A stretch of 38,257 nucleotides of DNA from Okeania sp. SIO2F4 (GCF_010672385.1 NZ_JAAHGT010000024.1:1-38257); one strand, 5' to 3'; positions 1 through 7,762 are shown, counted from the stretch's first letter. Notes: generated by a model from the sequence alone, not told the origin. Translations and numbers: made by a program.

Positions 1-108
1 CACGGACATGAAGTAGCGTGCTTCCATGCTGTTAGGCAGGGTCACGACCTCGCCGTCCTTGTCCCGCAGCGTGATCAGCGGACGCAGATCGTTGCTCACA
101 ATAAAGCT
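1..108 (-). other. Foreign RpoC-like fragment at a chimeric contig end
   Basis: Read on the minus strand, this GC-rich stretch is one open frame containing FIVSNDLRPLITL and, further on, TLPNSMEARYFMSV. The pattern DLRP-(x)5-D-(x)2-G-(x)2-V-(x)2-P...A-(R/Q)-Y-F matches the C-terminal part of proteobacterial RNA polymerase beta' (E. coli has KDLRPALKIVDAQG followed by PAQYFLP). Its composition is unlike everything downstream, and the frame ends at an AAGCTT HindIII site at 104-109, after which the sequence is AT-rich. I infer a chimeric join, for example with DNA of an associated heterotroph, rather than a cyanobacterial gene. Positions 109-326 after the join hold no gene I can support. Confidence 0.55.
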
Positions 109-326
109 TCTGTCTAAACCTCATTTAGTATCAGTTTGTTTGACGAAAGATATTTATGCTCTTCTAGCAAAAAGTAAGCACCAAGAGAGTTTGATACTTT
201 ACTATTGCGTATAGAAAAATATAACTCATTTTTATATTTTGATTTTTCCAAGAAATTTTACAGAACTACTTTGACTTCTCTGAGAAGTTTGATGCTACTA
301 TATTTATTGTTTAAATCTCAAAAAAT

Positions 327-857
327 ATGTTTGCAGGAACAACTGAAGCAGCAACTCTATTAGGAATCTCTACTCAACGAGTCCGAGTCTTACTTAAAGA
401 AGGTCGGATTCTCGGCGCTTACAAAATCAATTGTAAGACTTGGGTAATGCCTCTGTTTGATGGAATGCCAATTATCTCAGGTAAGAAGCGCGGCCCCAAA
501 CCTCGTTGGGGTTTCCGTCAGCATTGTGGCAAAAAGACTCTTAATGTAAATCGAAATAATCTTAGAGATAACCACAAGAATCGAAATACGAAAAAAAAGG
601 TACTTTCTGTCAAACAAGGCTCTAAGAATTTAGCTACAGGTCACGAAACAGAGATTCACGGTCCTTGTAGGATAGTTTATCGACCAGAAAAACCTCACAG
701 TTGTGGAGCGACCCTTTGGATTGAAACCTTAGCAGCAGTGACAGTGTATGATTTTGAGGGTAATGTAGAGCGAGTGAATAGTATGTGGGAAATATTTGAG
801 GATAGAATCAGAAAAACAGACAAACAAAAGGTTGAACAGTTAATTAGAGTAGCCTAA
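327..857 (+). CDS. MerR/excisionase-like HTH DNA-binding protein
   Basis: A 176-residue protein. Residues about 4-32 (TTEAATLLGISTQRVRVLLK) form a MerR/excisionase-type helix-turn-helix with the usual TxEAAxLLGIS...RVRxLL pattern. Next comes a short strand region ending WVMPLFDGMP, then a basic linker rich in K, R and N (about 52-95). The C-terminal half contains GPCRIVYRP and ATLWIETLAAV, which I recall from a cyanobacterial family of standalone HTH proteins of unknown target. An in-frame stop lies about 12 bp upstream and there is no strong Shine-Dalgarno, so the ATG at 327 is the only reasonable start. No partner gene is adjacent. Function beyond nucleic-acid binding is unknown. Confidence 0.75.
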   Translation: MFAGTTEAATLLGISTQRVRVLLKEGRILGAYKINCKTWVMPLFDGMPIISGKKRGPKPRWGFRQHCGKKTLNVNRNNLRDNHKNRNTKKKVLSVKQGSKNLATGHETEIHGPCRIVYRPEKPHSCGATLWIETLAAVTVYDFEGNVERVNSMWEIFEDRIRKTDKQKVEQLIRVA

Positions 858-1216
858 GCAAAAACTAGATTAGAAAAGTGTTTCTCACTTACTGAATTCC
901 TATCATAAATGAACAGATAGGCTAATATTCTGCTGAGTTTTTTTATTTATCTCACAGAGTAGTCGTTAACCTGAAGTAATATTATGTCCGCTTAATTAGC
1001 AAACTATCAAATGTCAAATAGTCTCCTGAAATTACTGCAAGTGTTAAATTTTTCAGTCTATACAAATTAAGATTTGATAATTTCCTTGTTGTTTAGAAGC
1101 ATAACCTAGGCACTATTCCCTTGCCTGTTCGCTACTCAGGACACCATGCTTCTAAAATTAGTACCCCAATAGATTCAAATTTAACAACGAAGATTATAAA
1201 TAACTTAGGAATTAAG
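858..1216. other. Intergenic, no gene seen
   Basis: AT-rich spacer between the HTH gene and the creatininase gene. No clear hairpin, repeat family or coding signal was found. The upstream TTG-started extension of the next gene (1121-1216) lacks family similarity and is treated as untranslated. Confidence 0.5.
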
Positions 1217-2014
1217 ATGCACAATTTCATTCCACCAGAAAGATTTTTTCCCTATCTCACCTGGCAAGATATTGAGACAATGCCAGATAAAGAAAATGTA
1301 GTAATTATTCAACCAGTAGGTTCGATTGAACAACACGGACCCCATCTACCCTTAATTGTTGATTCAGCGATCGCTACTTATGTCACTGGCAAAGCACTCG
1401 CTAAACTAGATCGGAATACTCCCGCCTACGCCTTGCCCACCCAATATTACGGCAAATCTAACGAACATTGGCATTTTCCAGGCACTATTACCCTCACCGC
1501 CCAGACTTTAATGGCTGTTTTGACAGAAACAGCAGAAAGTATCTATCGCTCTGGGTTCCGTAAATTAGTATTTTTAAACGCCCACGGTGGGCAACCTCAA
1601 GTTATTGAGATTGTGGCGCGAGACTTGCACCAAAAATATGAGGATTTTTTACTGTTCCCGCTCTTAGCTTGGCGCGTACCTAATCCTTGTGAGGAATTGT
1701 TCACCCAGAAGGAAATGGAATTAGGGATTCATGCTGGAGATGTCGAAACCAGTATGATGCTATCCATGTTGCCAGATGTGGTAAGGATGGATAAGGCGGT
1801 GTGTGAATATCCTCGAGGTTTGCCAGAAGATAGTATGTTGAGTATGGAGGGAAATTTGCCTTTTGCTTGGTTGACGCGAGAGTTGACTCGTAGTGGTGTG
1901 TTGGGTGATGCAAAAGTGGCGACTAAGGAAAAAGGCGATCGGATACTTGAGGCTTTTACTGATGGTTGGGTGCAGGTAATTAAGGATATTTATGAGTTTC
2001 GGCAACCAAGTTAA
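1217..2014 (+). CDS. Creatininase-family amidohydrolase
   Basis: Metal-dependent amidohydrolase of the creatininase/MftE superfamily, probably cytosolic. Residues counted from the ATG at 1217 show the metal-binding core: GSIEQHGPHLPL (Glu and His ligands), an Asp in the following VDS, FLNAHGGQ (His ligand) and HAGDVETSMM (a Glu ligand). At about 265 residues the length suits the family. The frame is open back to a TTG at 1121, but that 32-residue extension is unlike the family, whereas the ATG at 1217 follows TAGGAA and starts MHNFIPPERFF. The substrate cannot be told from sequence: family members hydrolyse creatinine or 3-oxo-lactam-type amides, or process peptides in mycofactocin synthesis. 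No mycofactocin genes are nearby. Confidence 0.85.
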   Translation: MHNFIPPERFFPYLTWQDIETMPDKENVVIIQPVGSIEQHGPHLPLIVDSAIATYVTGKALAKLDRNTPAYALPTQYYGKSNEHWHFPGTITLTAQTLMAVLTETAESIYRSGFRKLVFLNAHGGQPQVIEIVARDLHQKYEDFLLFPLLAWRVPNPCEELFTQKEMELGIHAGDVETSMMLSMLPDVVRMDKAVCEYPRGLPEDSMLSMEGNLPFAWLTRELTRSGVLGDAKVATKEKGDRILEAFTDGWVQVIKDIYEFRQPS

Positions 2015-2712
2015 GGAAGTCAGAAGTCAAATTAAAGTCAGATAGGGGAGCCGTCTCCTTGGCGACGTACAGAAGTTGTTTTTATCACGGGGATGCGCGA
2101 GCAACCCTCTAAAAACATTTCGCCTTAAAAGACAAGGAGTTTAAATTTGATAGCGATCGTGTCTGTGGTGTGGAGCATTATCGCTGTGTGAAAAACTTAG
2201 GTAATTTAGGTGATGAGAAAACTAATTTTCTTAATGGCGATGTTTTACTTTATCCAAACCTATGTTAGTAATCCAGGAATTTTTAGTATCTCCCTAGAAC
2301 TATATCTCAAAGAAAATCTTAATTTCAAAGCAGCAGAGTTAACAGCCTTTTTAAGTTTAGCTGCTTTCCCCTGGTTTCTCAAACCAGTTTTGGGATTAAT
2401 TGCTGATAGTTTTACTCTGTTTGGTTATCGCCTCAAAAGTTATTTTATAGTTTGCTATAGTGTGGCAGCGATCGTACTTTTTTATCTAAGTAAATTTCTC
2501 AACTATAAAAATTATATTCTGCTAATTGGTTTAGTAGTTATTTCTGTTTGTATTTCTTTTTCAGATGTTCTTACTGATAAGTTAATGGTTGTTGAAGGCA
2601 AATTGAGAGGGCAAGTATCTGTATTACAAGCATCTCAATGGGCTGCACGGGGTTTGGGTGGAGCATTAATGTATTATTTGGGTGGATGGGTAGCCCAAAA
2701 TGCTAATTTATC

Positions 2713-2995
2713 GTAAGCATTCAGCAGTCAGCTATCAGCTATCAGCTTTATTACCTTTAAAGGAGAAAAAAGCAATTTTATCAAAGCTTCAGAGTACGAA
2801 TCTCTGGTTGAGAATGTAGTAGAAATTAAATGAACGCTTGCTTTATTCATTAGACATCTCCAATCATAAAAAATCAAATCAATTATCCCGCAGCAATTAT
2901 CAATTCTTTCCCCCTATTCTCTACTCCCTACTCCCTCTTTTCTGGAGATGTCTATTAAAAAGTTGATAGCTGACCGCTAATAGCTGAATGTTTAC
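2713..2995 (+). mobile_element. MITE family A, copy 1 (inside the transporter gene)
   Basis: Begins GTAAGCATTCAGC and ends GCTGAATGTTTAC, forming imperfect terminal inverted repeats of about 25 bp rich in CAGCTATCAGC motifs. It is flanked on both sides by the 8-bp duplication AATTTATC (2705-2712 and 2996-3003). GTAA ends with 8-bp duplications are characteristic of the IS66 family, so mobilisation by an IS66 transposase is inferred. No transposase is encoded. It is longer than its sisters because a second element (2851-2954) is nested inside. Confidence 0.85.
2851..2954 (+). mobile_element. Small TA-flanked element nested in MITE A copy 1
   Basis: Inverted ends TAGACATCTCCA and TGGAGATGTCTA lie 104 bp apart and include a TA at each end, the duplication expected of IS630/Tc1-type mobilisation. 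The interior carries a CTCCCTACTCCCT run. A diverged relative of its left half occurs near 33183-33225. Subtracting it brings copy 1 close to the size of the other family A copies. Confidence 0.5.
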
Positions 2996-3760
2996 AATTT
3001 ATCTATAGCTTTTTTGATTACTGCTTTTGTACCTATAGCTGGTTTAATAGCTGCTTTAACAATACTTTCTGAACCCAAAGTACCATTAGAAAAAAATTCT
3101 TGGAAAATTAGTATTAATAGTTTGTGGTTAGCTATAAAATCATGGAAATTTATTACAGTAATTATTTTTATTACTTGCTTTCGCTGTCGTCCAGAACCCC
3201 GTCTATTTTATTATCAACGGGATATCCTAAATTTTAGTGCTGAATTTTTAGGAATTTTAGGGTCTTTAATATCTATATCAATTGCTATTGGAGCTACCCT
3301 ATTTGGAATTTTTGCTCCCAAGTTTCCTTTACCTATACTTTTAAATTTTTGTATGGCACTTAAAGTTACAAATACTATAGCTCTTATATTTATAAGCAAC
3401 GAACAAAGTGCCATATTAATTTGGATATTCTGCGGTATTACAGATGTTATTGCTACTCTAGGGGCTTTAGAAATAGCAGCTCGTAGTTGTCCTAAAAATG
3501 CAGAAGGAACTGCTTATGCTTTATTAATGTCTGTTTGGAATTTTGCTGGTACTCCAGGAATTATATTAGGTGGGTGGTTATGGGATAAAGGAATGAGTTT
3601 TTCTTGGCTGGTTATTCTTTGTACTATATTTAGTGTTTTTTGTTGGTTGCTTCTACCTTTATTGCAGTTAGAAATATTGAGATTCAATTCCGAGCAATAA
3701 GTATAATCATTTCAATTTTTAAATATTATCTGAGGTTCTGAATTTATTAGTAATAATTTG

Positions 3761-3919
3761 GTAAGTATTCAGCTATCAACTACTAATAAGAGGAAGAAGT
3801 AAAAGCAACCCTTGAAATTGAGATAGAATTAAAAGTTACTGCCAAAGTAAGCTCCTTTAATCTTAGAAGGAATTATTCATTATTTGCTGATAGTTGACTG
3901 CTAAGAGCTGAATGCTTAC
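3761..3919 (+). mobile_element. MITE family A, copy 2
   Basis: Begins GTAAGTATTCAGCTATC and ends AGCTGAATGCTTAC. The 8-bp duplication ATAATTTG precedes it (3753-3760) and recurs only at 4024-4031, beyond a family B element abutting its right end. So A and B together occupy one duplicated target. The insertion lies in the 3' end of the minus-strand TPR gene. Confidence 0.75.
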
Positions 3920-4023
3920 AGCGCTTTTCAGATTGATAAACCACATCGTCACAACCAAAACCCCGTAGGGACGTTCTATGGAACGTCCCTACTGTAGTCT
4001 ACCGTGCAGGAAAATTGCTGTAA
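3916..4023. mobile_element. MITE family B, copy 1 (108 bp)
   Basis: Ends TTACAGCGCTTTTC and GAAAATTGCTGTAA are inverted repeats. The centre is a long hairpin (TAGGGACGTTC / GAACGTCCCTA). The same 108-bp arrangement, inverted, is at 36909-37016, where the central stem has different but still self-complementary bases. Its TTAC overlaps the last 4 bp of MITE A copy 2. It supplies the stop codon and last residues of the TPR gene. Confidence 0.75.
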
Positions 4024-4928
4024 ATAATTTGTTCTTTGAAACGAGCTGCTTTTTCTCTGACTGAAATTATTTCAGTACCAGCAACTTTTTCTGCTTCAAT
4101 AGCAAATTGCAAAGCTTGTTGATTATTTGCTTGAGCTTTAGCTAATTCAGCAAGTTTTAGTAATGCACCAGCCTCCATATCGGGACGAGAAATTTCCCTA
4201 CTTAATTCCAGACATTCTTGATAGTATTGTTGAGCGCAATAATAACTTTGTTTGGCAAAATGCCCGTCTCCTAAGTTAAGCAAAGGAGCTGTTTGATAAT
4301 AGTTATTTCTATCTCTTAATGACCGATATTTTGCTAATGATAAATTTAGTTCTTGGTAACTTGCATCAAAGTTTTTGAAACTGAGATAACAGCTACCTAA
4401 GACATTCCGCAGTTCTGCTTCTGATTGGAGCAAAATATAACTTTTTTCGGCTTGATTTTTGGAATTTTCATCAACTACTATCTGCAAAGACTTTTGATAA
4501 TAATTTAGAGCTGAACTAAAATCATCTTGGCGATGAAATAATACTCCTAAATAACGGAATAATTTTGACTCTTGGATTGGCTCTTTTAGTAATTGATAAT
4601 TTTGTAATGCCCGATGGAAATATTCTTCGGCTTTTGTGAAATTTTGCCATTCTAAATAAAGCCATCCTAATTCACTTAACAACTGAGCTTCTACTACAGT
4701 ATTATTAATAGTCTTAGCAGCAGATAAAACTATTTGTCCGCAACGAAAATCATCTTGCCAATAGCACCATCTCCAGAAGTTATCACTCGCTTTTTCCCAT
4801 GTCTGATCTAACAAATCAAATGCCCGATGATTTCCAGAAATATCTGGTAGACAAAATTTACTAAAATCTCTTAAATCGCTCCCAACATTTTCTCTTTCTT
4901 CAAGAATATGTAAATTGACATTACCCAT
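3999..4928 (-). CDS. TPR-repeat protein with MITE-derived C-terminus
   Basis: A 309-residue protein. The N-terminal 65 residues (start MGNVNLHILEE, then FWRWCYWQDDF) are unusual and are duplicated in the DNA upstream. From about residue 75 there are five or six tetratricopeptide repeats, for example ELGWLYLEWQNFTKAEEYFH and YLGVLFHRQDDFSSALNYYQ. TPRs are protein-protein interaction scaffolds; in cyanobacteria such arrays often form the C-terminus of HTH-NTPase-TPR proteins. No NTPase is present here, and the HTH genes at 5606-6327 may be the detached N-terminus of such a protein (inference). The last seven residues (YSNFPAR) and the stop come from the family B element; without the insertions the frame would read ITNKFRTSDNI and stop near 3719. 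The start ATG is shared by the repeats upstream. Confidence 0.75.
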   Translation of the reverse strand: MGNVNLHILEERENVGSDLRDFSKFCLPDISGNHRAFDLLDQTWEKASDNFWRWCYWQDDFRCGQIVLSAAKTINNTVVEAQLLSELGWLYLEWQNFTKAEEYFHRALQNYQLLKEPIQESKLFRYLGVLFHRQDDFSSALNYYQKSLQIVVDENSKNQAEKSYILLQSEAELRNVLGSCYLSFKNFDASYQELNLSLAKYRSLRDRNNYYQTAPLLNLGDGHFAKQSYYCAQQYYQECLELSREISRPDMEAGALLKLAELAKAQANNQQALQFAIEAEKVAGTEIISVREKAARFKEQIIYSNFPAR

Positions 4929-5640
4929 ACTTTTTAATTACCTTTTTTTTTTAATAAAATCTCTCATTTAGATGCACTACATTGAACTTGATAAACGTAT
5001 CCGTTCCCTTTTACTTAGGGTTTAGGGAAAATAATCTTGCCAATAGCACCATCTCCAGAAGTCATAACTCGCTTTTTTCCATGTCTGATATAACAACTCA
5101 AATGCCCGATTATTTCCAGAAATATCTGGTAGACAAAATTTACTAAAATCTCTTAAATCGCTCCCAACATTTTCTCTTTCTTCAAGAATATGTAAATTGA
5201 CATTACCCATACTTTTTAATTAACCTTTTTTTTGAAATAAAATCTCTCATCTAGATGCACTACATTGAACTTGATAAACTTCAGCGAAAACCGAAGTGCC
5301 AATAGCACCATCTCCAGAAGTTATCACTCGCTTTTTCCCATGTCTGATCTAACAAATCAAATGCCCGATGATTTCCAGAAATATCTGGTAGACAAAACTT
5401 ACTAAAATCTCTTAAATCGCTCCCAACATTTTCTCTTTCTTCAAGAATATGTAAATTGATATTACCCAGATTTTTTAATTACCTTTTTTTTGAAATAAAA
5501 TCTCTCATCTAGATGCAGTAAATTGTACTTGAGAAACGTATCCGTTCCCTGTTATTTAGGGTTGAGCAAAAATCATCTTGCCAATAGCACCATCTCCAGA
5601 AGTTATCACTCGCTTTTTCCCATGTCTGATCTAAATTGAG
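4758..5640 (-). repeat. Tandem partial copies of the TPR gene 5' end (282-bp period)
   Basis: The landmark CCAATAGCACCATCTCC occurs at 4758, 5040, 5299 and 5581, giving spacings of 282, 259 and 282 bp. Each unit holds codons 1 to about 57 of the TPR gene plus about 110 bp of its upstream DNA (poly-T tract, CTCTCAT, TGAACTTGATAAAC). The 259-bp spacing reflects a junction where a short palindrome (CTTCAGCGAAAACCGAAG) replaces a longer spacer. The unit ending at 5298-5460 has lost its ATG. The last unit is truncated near 5636 and runs into the tail of the HTH gene, supplying its last codons out of frame. Confidence 0.85.
5022..5210 (-). pseudogene. Truncated duplicate of the TPR gene N-terminus
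   Basis: A 62-residue frame almost identical to the start of the TPR protein (MGNVNLHILEERENVGSD, later FWRWCYWQDYFP), ending where the repeat unit ends. It keeps the ATG and upstream DNA, so it could be expressed as a small peptide, but it has no TPRs. A product of the local 282-bp duplication, probably non-functional. Confidence 0.6.
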
Positions 5641-5977
5641 TTTTTATTAGGTCGTTATCCCTTGGATTTTTATTAGATTTGCTGGGAGTATTTGTTGGTG
5701 ATATAGAGGAGTTTTGAGTAAGTAATTTTTTCTCTAATACTCGCACAACATTTCTTTTACCAACTATTTCTCCAAGTGCCTTAGAAAGAATCTCACACCA
5801 TTCACTACCAACATTTTTGGCAGTGCTTAAATTACAGGGGCAATCTTGAGCAATTTGCTCGTAAGTTTTGCCTTGTAAAACACCATGAAATATGTTTATT
5901 TGTAATTCAGTCTTAGCTTTGCCAGTTTGGCGGGTAACTATTGACTCTGCAAATTCTAATAATTCTTCAGTCTTCAT
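5606..5977 (-). CDS. Standalone HTH protein (VMAP/AAA-associated type N-terminal domain)
   Basis: A 123-residue protein. Residues 1-82 (MKTEELLEFAESIVTRQTGK, later LQGKTYEQIAQDCPCNLSTA) resemble the helix-turn-helix found at the N-terminus of many cyanobacterial AAA-like, NB-ARC and TPR proteins. Here no NTPase follows: a Ser/Asn-rich linker leads to SDMGKSE, which is the neighbouring TPR duplication read in the wrong frame. So either the gene is a truncated receptor-like regulator or the HTH acts alone. It is preceded by a strong set of 10-bp iterons, which suggests autoregulation. A degenerate paralogue lies directly upstream. Domain identity is from memory of the family. Confidence 0.6.
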   Translation of the reverse strand: MKTEELLEFAESIVTRQTGKAKTELQINIFHGVLQGKTYEQIAQDCPCNLSTAKNVGSEWCEILSKALGEIVGKRNVVRVLEKKLLTQNSSISPTNTPSKSNKNPRDNDLIKTQFRSDMGKSE

Positions 5978-6040
5978 TTATGAAACCTTCTTATTTAATT
6001 TTTAGCTTGATGCCTTAAGCAATAATACCTTTTTACTATA

Positions 6041-6101
6041 ACCCAACTTTTGGCAACTTTTGGCAACTTTTGGCAACCTTTATCAACCTTTACCAACTTT
6101 A
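6041..6101 (-). promoter_or_regulatory. 10-bp iterons upstream of the HTH gene
   Basis: Three exact direct copies of TTTTGGCAAC in the plus-strand reading, followed by the relatives CTTTATCAAC and CTTTACCAAC, all at a 10-bp period (about one helical turn). The array lies 60-125 bp upstream of the HTH start. The paralogous HTH remnant has the same array (6391-6446). A regularly phased binding site for the adjacent HTH protein is a reasonable inference. Confidence 0.55.
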
Positions 6102-6132
6102 AAATTGGCGACTTTATCCAACTAGACAAATA

Positions 6133-6327
6133 CTAAAGAATCTTATACCATTCACTACCAATATTTCTGGCATTGCGTAAATCACATGGGCAATATTGAG
6201 AAATTTGATTGTAACTTTTGCCTTGTAAAACACCACAAAATATTTTTATTTTCAATTCAGTTTGAGCTTTGCCAGTTTGGCGGGTAACTATTGATTCTGC
6301 AAATTCTAATAATTCTTCAGTCTTCAT
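6133..6327 (-). pseudogene. Truncated paralogue of the HTH gene
   Basis: A 64-residue frame sharing its first 20 residues exactly with the HTH protein at 5606-5977, then diverging moderately (SYNQISQYCPCDLRNARNIG) before a stop after EWYKIL. That is about 20 residues short of the end of the HTH domain. The upstream 100 bp, including iterons, is duplicated too, so this is a tandem gene duplication with one decayed member. Expression as a short HTH peptide that competes for DNA cannot be excluded. Confidence 0.6.
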
Positions 6328-6390
6328 TTATAAAAGCTTCTTATTTAATTTTTAGCTTGAGGCATCAAGCAATAATACATTTTTAGTATA

Positions 6391-6446
6391 ACCCAACTTT
6401 TGGCAACTTTTGGCAACCTTTATAAACTTTAAATTGGCAACTTTAT
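6391..6446 (-). promoter_or_regulatory. Second iteron set, upstream of the truncated HTH gene
   Basis: ACCCAAC followed by two exact TTTTGGCAAC units, CTTTATAAAC, and a separated TTGGCAAC. It is the duplicated counterpart of the array at 6041-6101 with one fewer perfect unit. Confidence 0.5.
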
Positions 6447-6522
6447 ACAACTAGGAAAATACTGTTGGATAGGCTATTATTTGTTTGTAATTAATTAGTC
6501 AAGACTACTGAAACTTAGATGT

Positions 6523-6715
6523 TAATTTTTGGTAGATATAGTTTTTCTGGCTTCAGTCAGTCAGAAATAACTTTGTCATTTTCAGCCTAAATTTTTCTAG
6601 TCGTAAGTTTCCGAAAGTAATATTCACAACTCAAAAAATAGGAGAAAAGCTATGAATTTTTCCAGTGCTTTATCATGTTTGAAAAAGCAAACTAACTTAG
6701 CATTATTTCTCAGTG
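6523..6715 (+). repeat. PEP-CTERM leader cassette, copy 1
   Basis: From TAATTTTTGGTAGATA through the 5' leader, the AATAGGAGAAAAG ribosome-binding site and about the first 22 codons (MNFSSALSCLKKQTNLALFL), this DNA is nearly identical to 7763-7960; its last 64 non-coding bases and start of coding also match 8916-9045. In copies 1 and 2 the distance from GGTAGAT to the ATG is 121 bp. Confidence 0.8.
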
Positions 6716-7596
6716 CAACTTTGACACCGTTCTCTGTATTTTCTTTACCCGCTCAAGCCTCAGTTTTACACAATGGTTGGTCTTATTCCATAGATTCTTT
6801 TAATGACAGTATACAGAATAATAATGTTGGTGGTACAGATTATGAAATATATAGTACGGCTGTAAAAGCAACTGCTAATGAATTAATCTTTGCTATTAAT
6901 TCTAATTTGTCTTTAGGGGGTGTATATAATCAGTTTGCAGATGATAAACATACAACCTATGGCGATTTAATTATTAATCCCACTGGTGCAAGTTTTGATG
7001 CTGCAAATAGTAGTGGAAATCTATTGGCTATTCGCTTTGCTAGTCAGAATGATTCAGGTGTATCTGGATTAGGTTTTTTTGGTAGCGTAACTGCTAAATC
7101 TATTGCTACTGAAAATGGCTTATTATTTAATAATTTAGCAGCTTATAATAATTATGTAACTAACAATGGAGGAAATCCTAGTAATGGAGATTTAGCAGCT
7201 TCCGATCCTTATTTTAATAAAGGTACTCATGTTCCAAATGTTATCAACTCAGGTGTGAAAATTGGTGATATTAATTTCGTGTCTGATGTTGGTGCTTTAG
7301 GTTTAGATTTTGGTTATTTCGGAGCAGTTGGTAGCCAAACAATAGCACTTAGTGTCGATCGCTCTATCTTGCCTGAAAATCATTTTAATTGGGTATATCA
7401 TATTAATCCAGAATGTAATAATGATGTCACAATAGGAATAATTGATACGGCTTTCTTAGATTATATTCCGGAAGAATCGTCTATAGATGAAAAGAAAGCA
7501 GATAGAATAGGAAGTACACCCGAACCTTCTGTATTATTAGGCTTAGGAATGGTAGGTTTAGGCTTGGGAGTTTGCCGTCGGCGTCAAGTTTGTTAA
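6652..7596 (+). CDS. XDD-like exosortase-dependent (PEP-CTERM) surface protein
   Basis: A 314-residue secreted protein. The N-terminus (KKQTNLALFLSATLTPFSVF...LPAQAS) is a signal peptide with likely cleavage after AQA. The C-terminus has a textbook PEP-CTERM tripartite tag: TPEPSVLLGLGMVGLG helix followed by CRRRQ, recognised by exosortase/archaeosortase enzymes for surface anchoring. The body resembles the XDD families of exosortase-dependent proteins: ATANELIFAIN, GDLIINP, VGALGLDFGYF, SQTIALSVDRSILP and an ECNNDV motif near the end. The ribosome-binding site AGGAG precedes the ATG by 8 bp. A hairpin terminator follows. Exact ligand or role is unknown. It is the only intact member of the local three-gene set. 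Confidence 0.85.
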   Translation: MNFSSALSCLKKQTNLALFLSATLTPFSVFSLPAQASVLHNGWSYSIDSFNDSIQNNNVGGTDYEIYSTAVKATANELIFAINSNLSLGGVYNQFADDKHTTYGDLIINPTGASFDAANSSGNLLAIRFASQNDSGVSGLGFFGSVTAKSIATENGLLFNNLAAYNNYVTNNGGNPSNGDLAASDPYFNKGTHVPNVINSGVKIGDINFVSDVGALGLDFGYFGAVGSQTIALSVDRSILPENHFNWVYHINPECNNDVTIGIIDTAFLDYIPEESSIDEKKADRIGSTPEPSVLLGLGMVGLGLGVCRRRQVC

Positions 7597-7636
7597 TAGT
7601 TTTTACTCTGTAAAAGTTGAATATTCAATTCTTATC

Positions 7637-7676
7637 AAAAGCCCGGTTTTTTTTGAATAAATCGGGTTTATTATAC
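7637..7676 (+). terminator. Probable terminator after the first PEP-CTERM gene
   Basis: AAGCCCGGTTT and AAATCGGGTTT pair as a stem with one G-T wobble around a T-rich loop, followed by TATTATA. It lies 40 bp after the stop codon. There is no long 3' U-tract, so the call is moderate. Confidence 0.5.
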
Positions 7677-7706
7677 AGAGCTTCTCATATTAATGAGATA
7701 CAGCTA

Positions 7707-7760
7707 GTAGGTTGGGTTGAGGAACGATATTCGTAGCTTATCCGCAGGATAAACCCAACA
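7707..7760. repeat. Dispersed GTAGGTTGGGTT palindromic repeat, copy 1
   Basis: GTAGGTTGGGTTGAGGAACG at the left pairs with AAACCCAACA at the right. A shorter copy is at 23729-23758. This motif is a common interspersed repeat in cyanobacterial genomes. Confidence 0.6.
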
Positions 7761-7762
7761 TA

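Larger units (their letters stand above)
2210..3700 (+). pseudogene. BT1/MFS-type transporter gene split by a MITE
   Basis: A polytopic membrane transporter interrupted after codon 167 by a 283-bp element. The N-terminal part (2210-2716) shows about five hydrophobic segments and the motif DVLTDKLMVVEG, typical of the folate-biopterin transporter (BT1) branch of the major facilitator superfamily. The C-terminal part (open from about 3004 to 3700) has six more segments. Removing the element plus one copy of its 8-bp duplication joins 2210-2712 to 3004-3700 as 400 codons including stop, reading NANLSIAFLITAF across the seam with no frame change. GTG at 2210 and ATG at 2213 are adjacent start choices. 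Unless the element is excised or bypassed, the gene gives a truncated product. The substrate is unknown and the family call is moderate. Confidence 0.7.

Noticed and set aside
26-214. 62-codon plus-strand ORF
   Set aside because: It spans the chimeric HindIII join and is antisense to the RpoC-like fragment in its first part.
1121-1216. N-terminal extension of the creatininase gene from TTG
   Set aside because: The extension has no family similarity, and a better ATG with a ribosome-binding-like TAGGAA lies at 1217.
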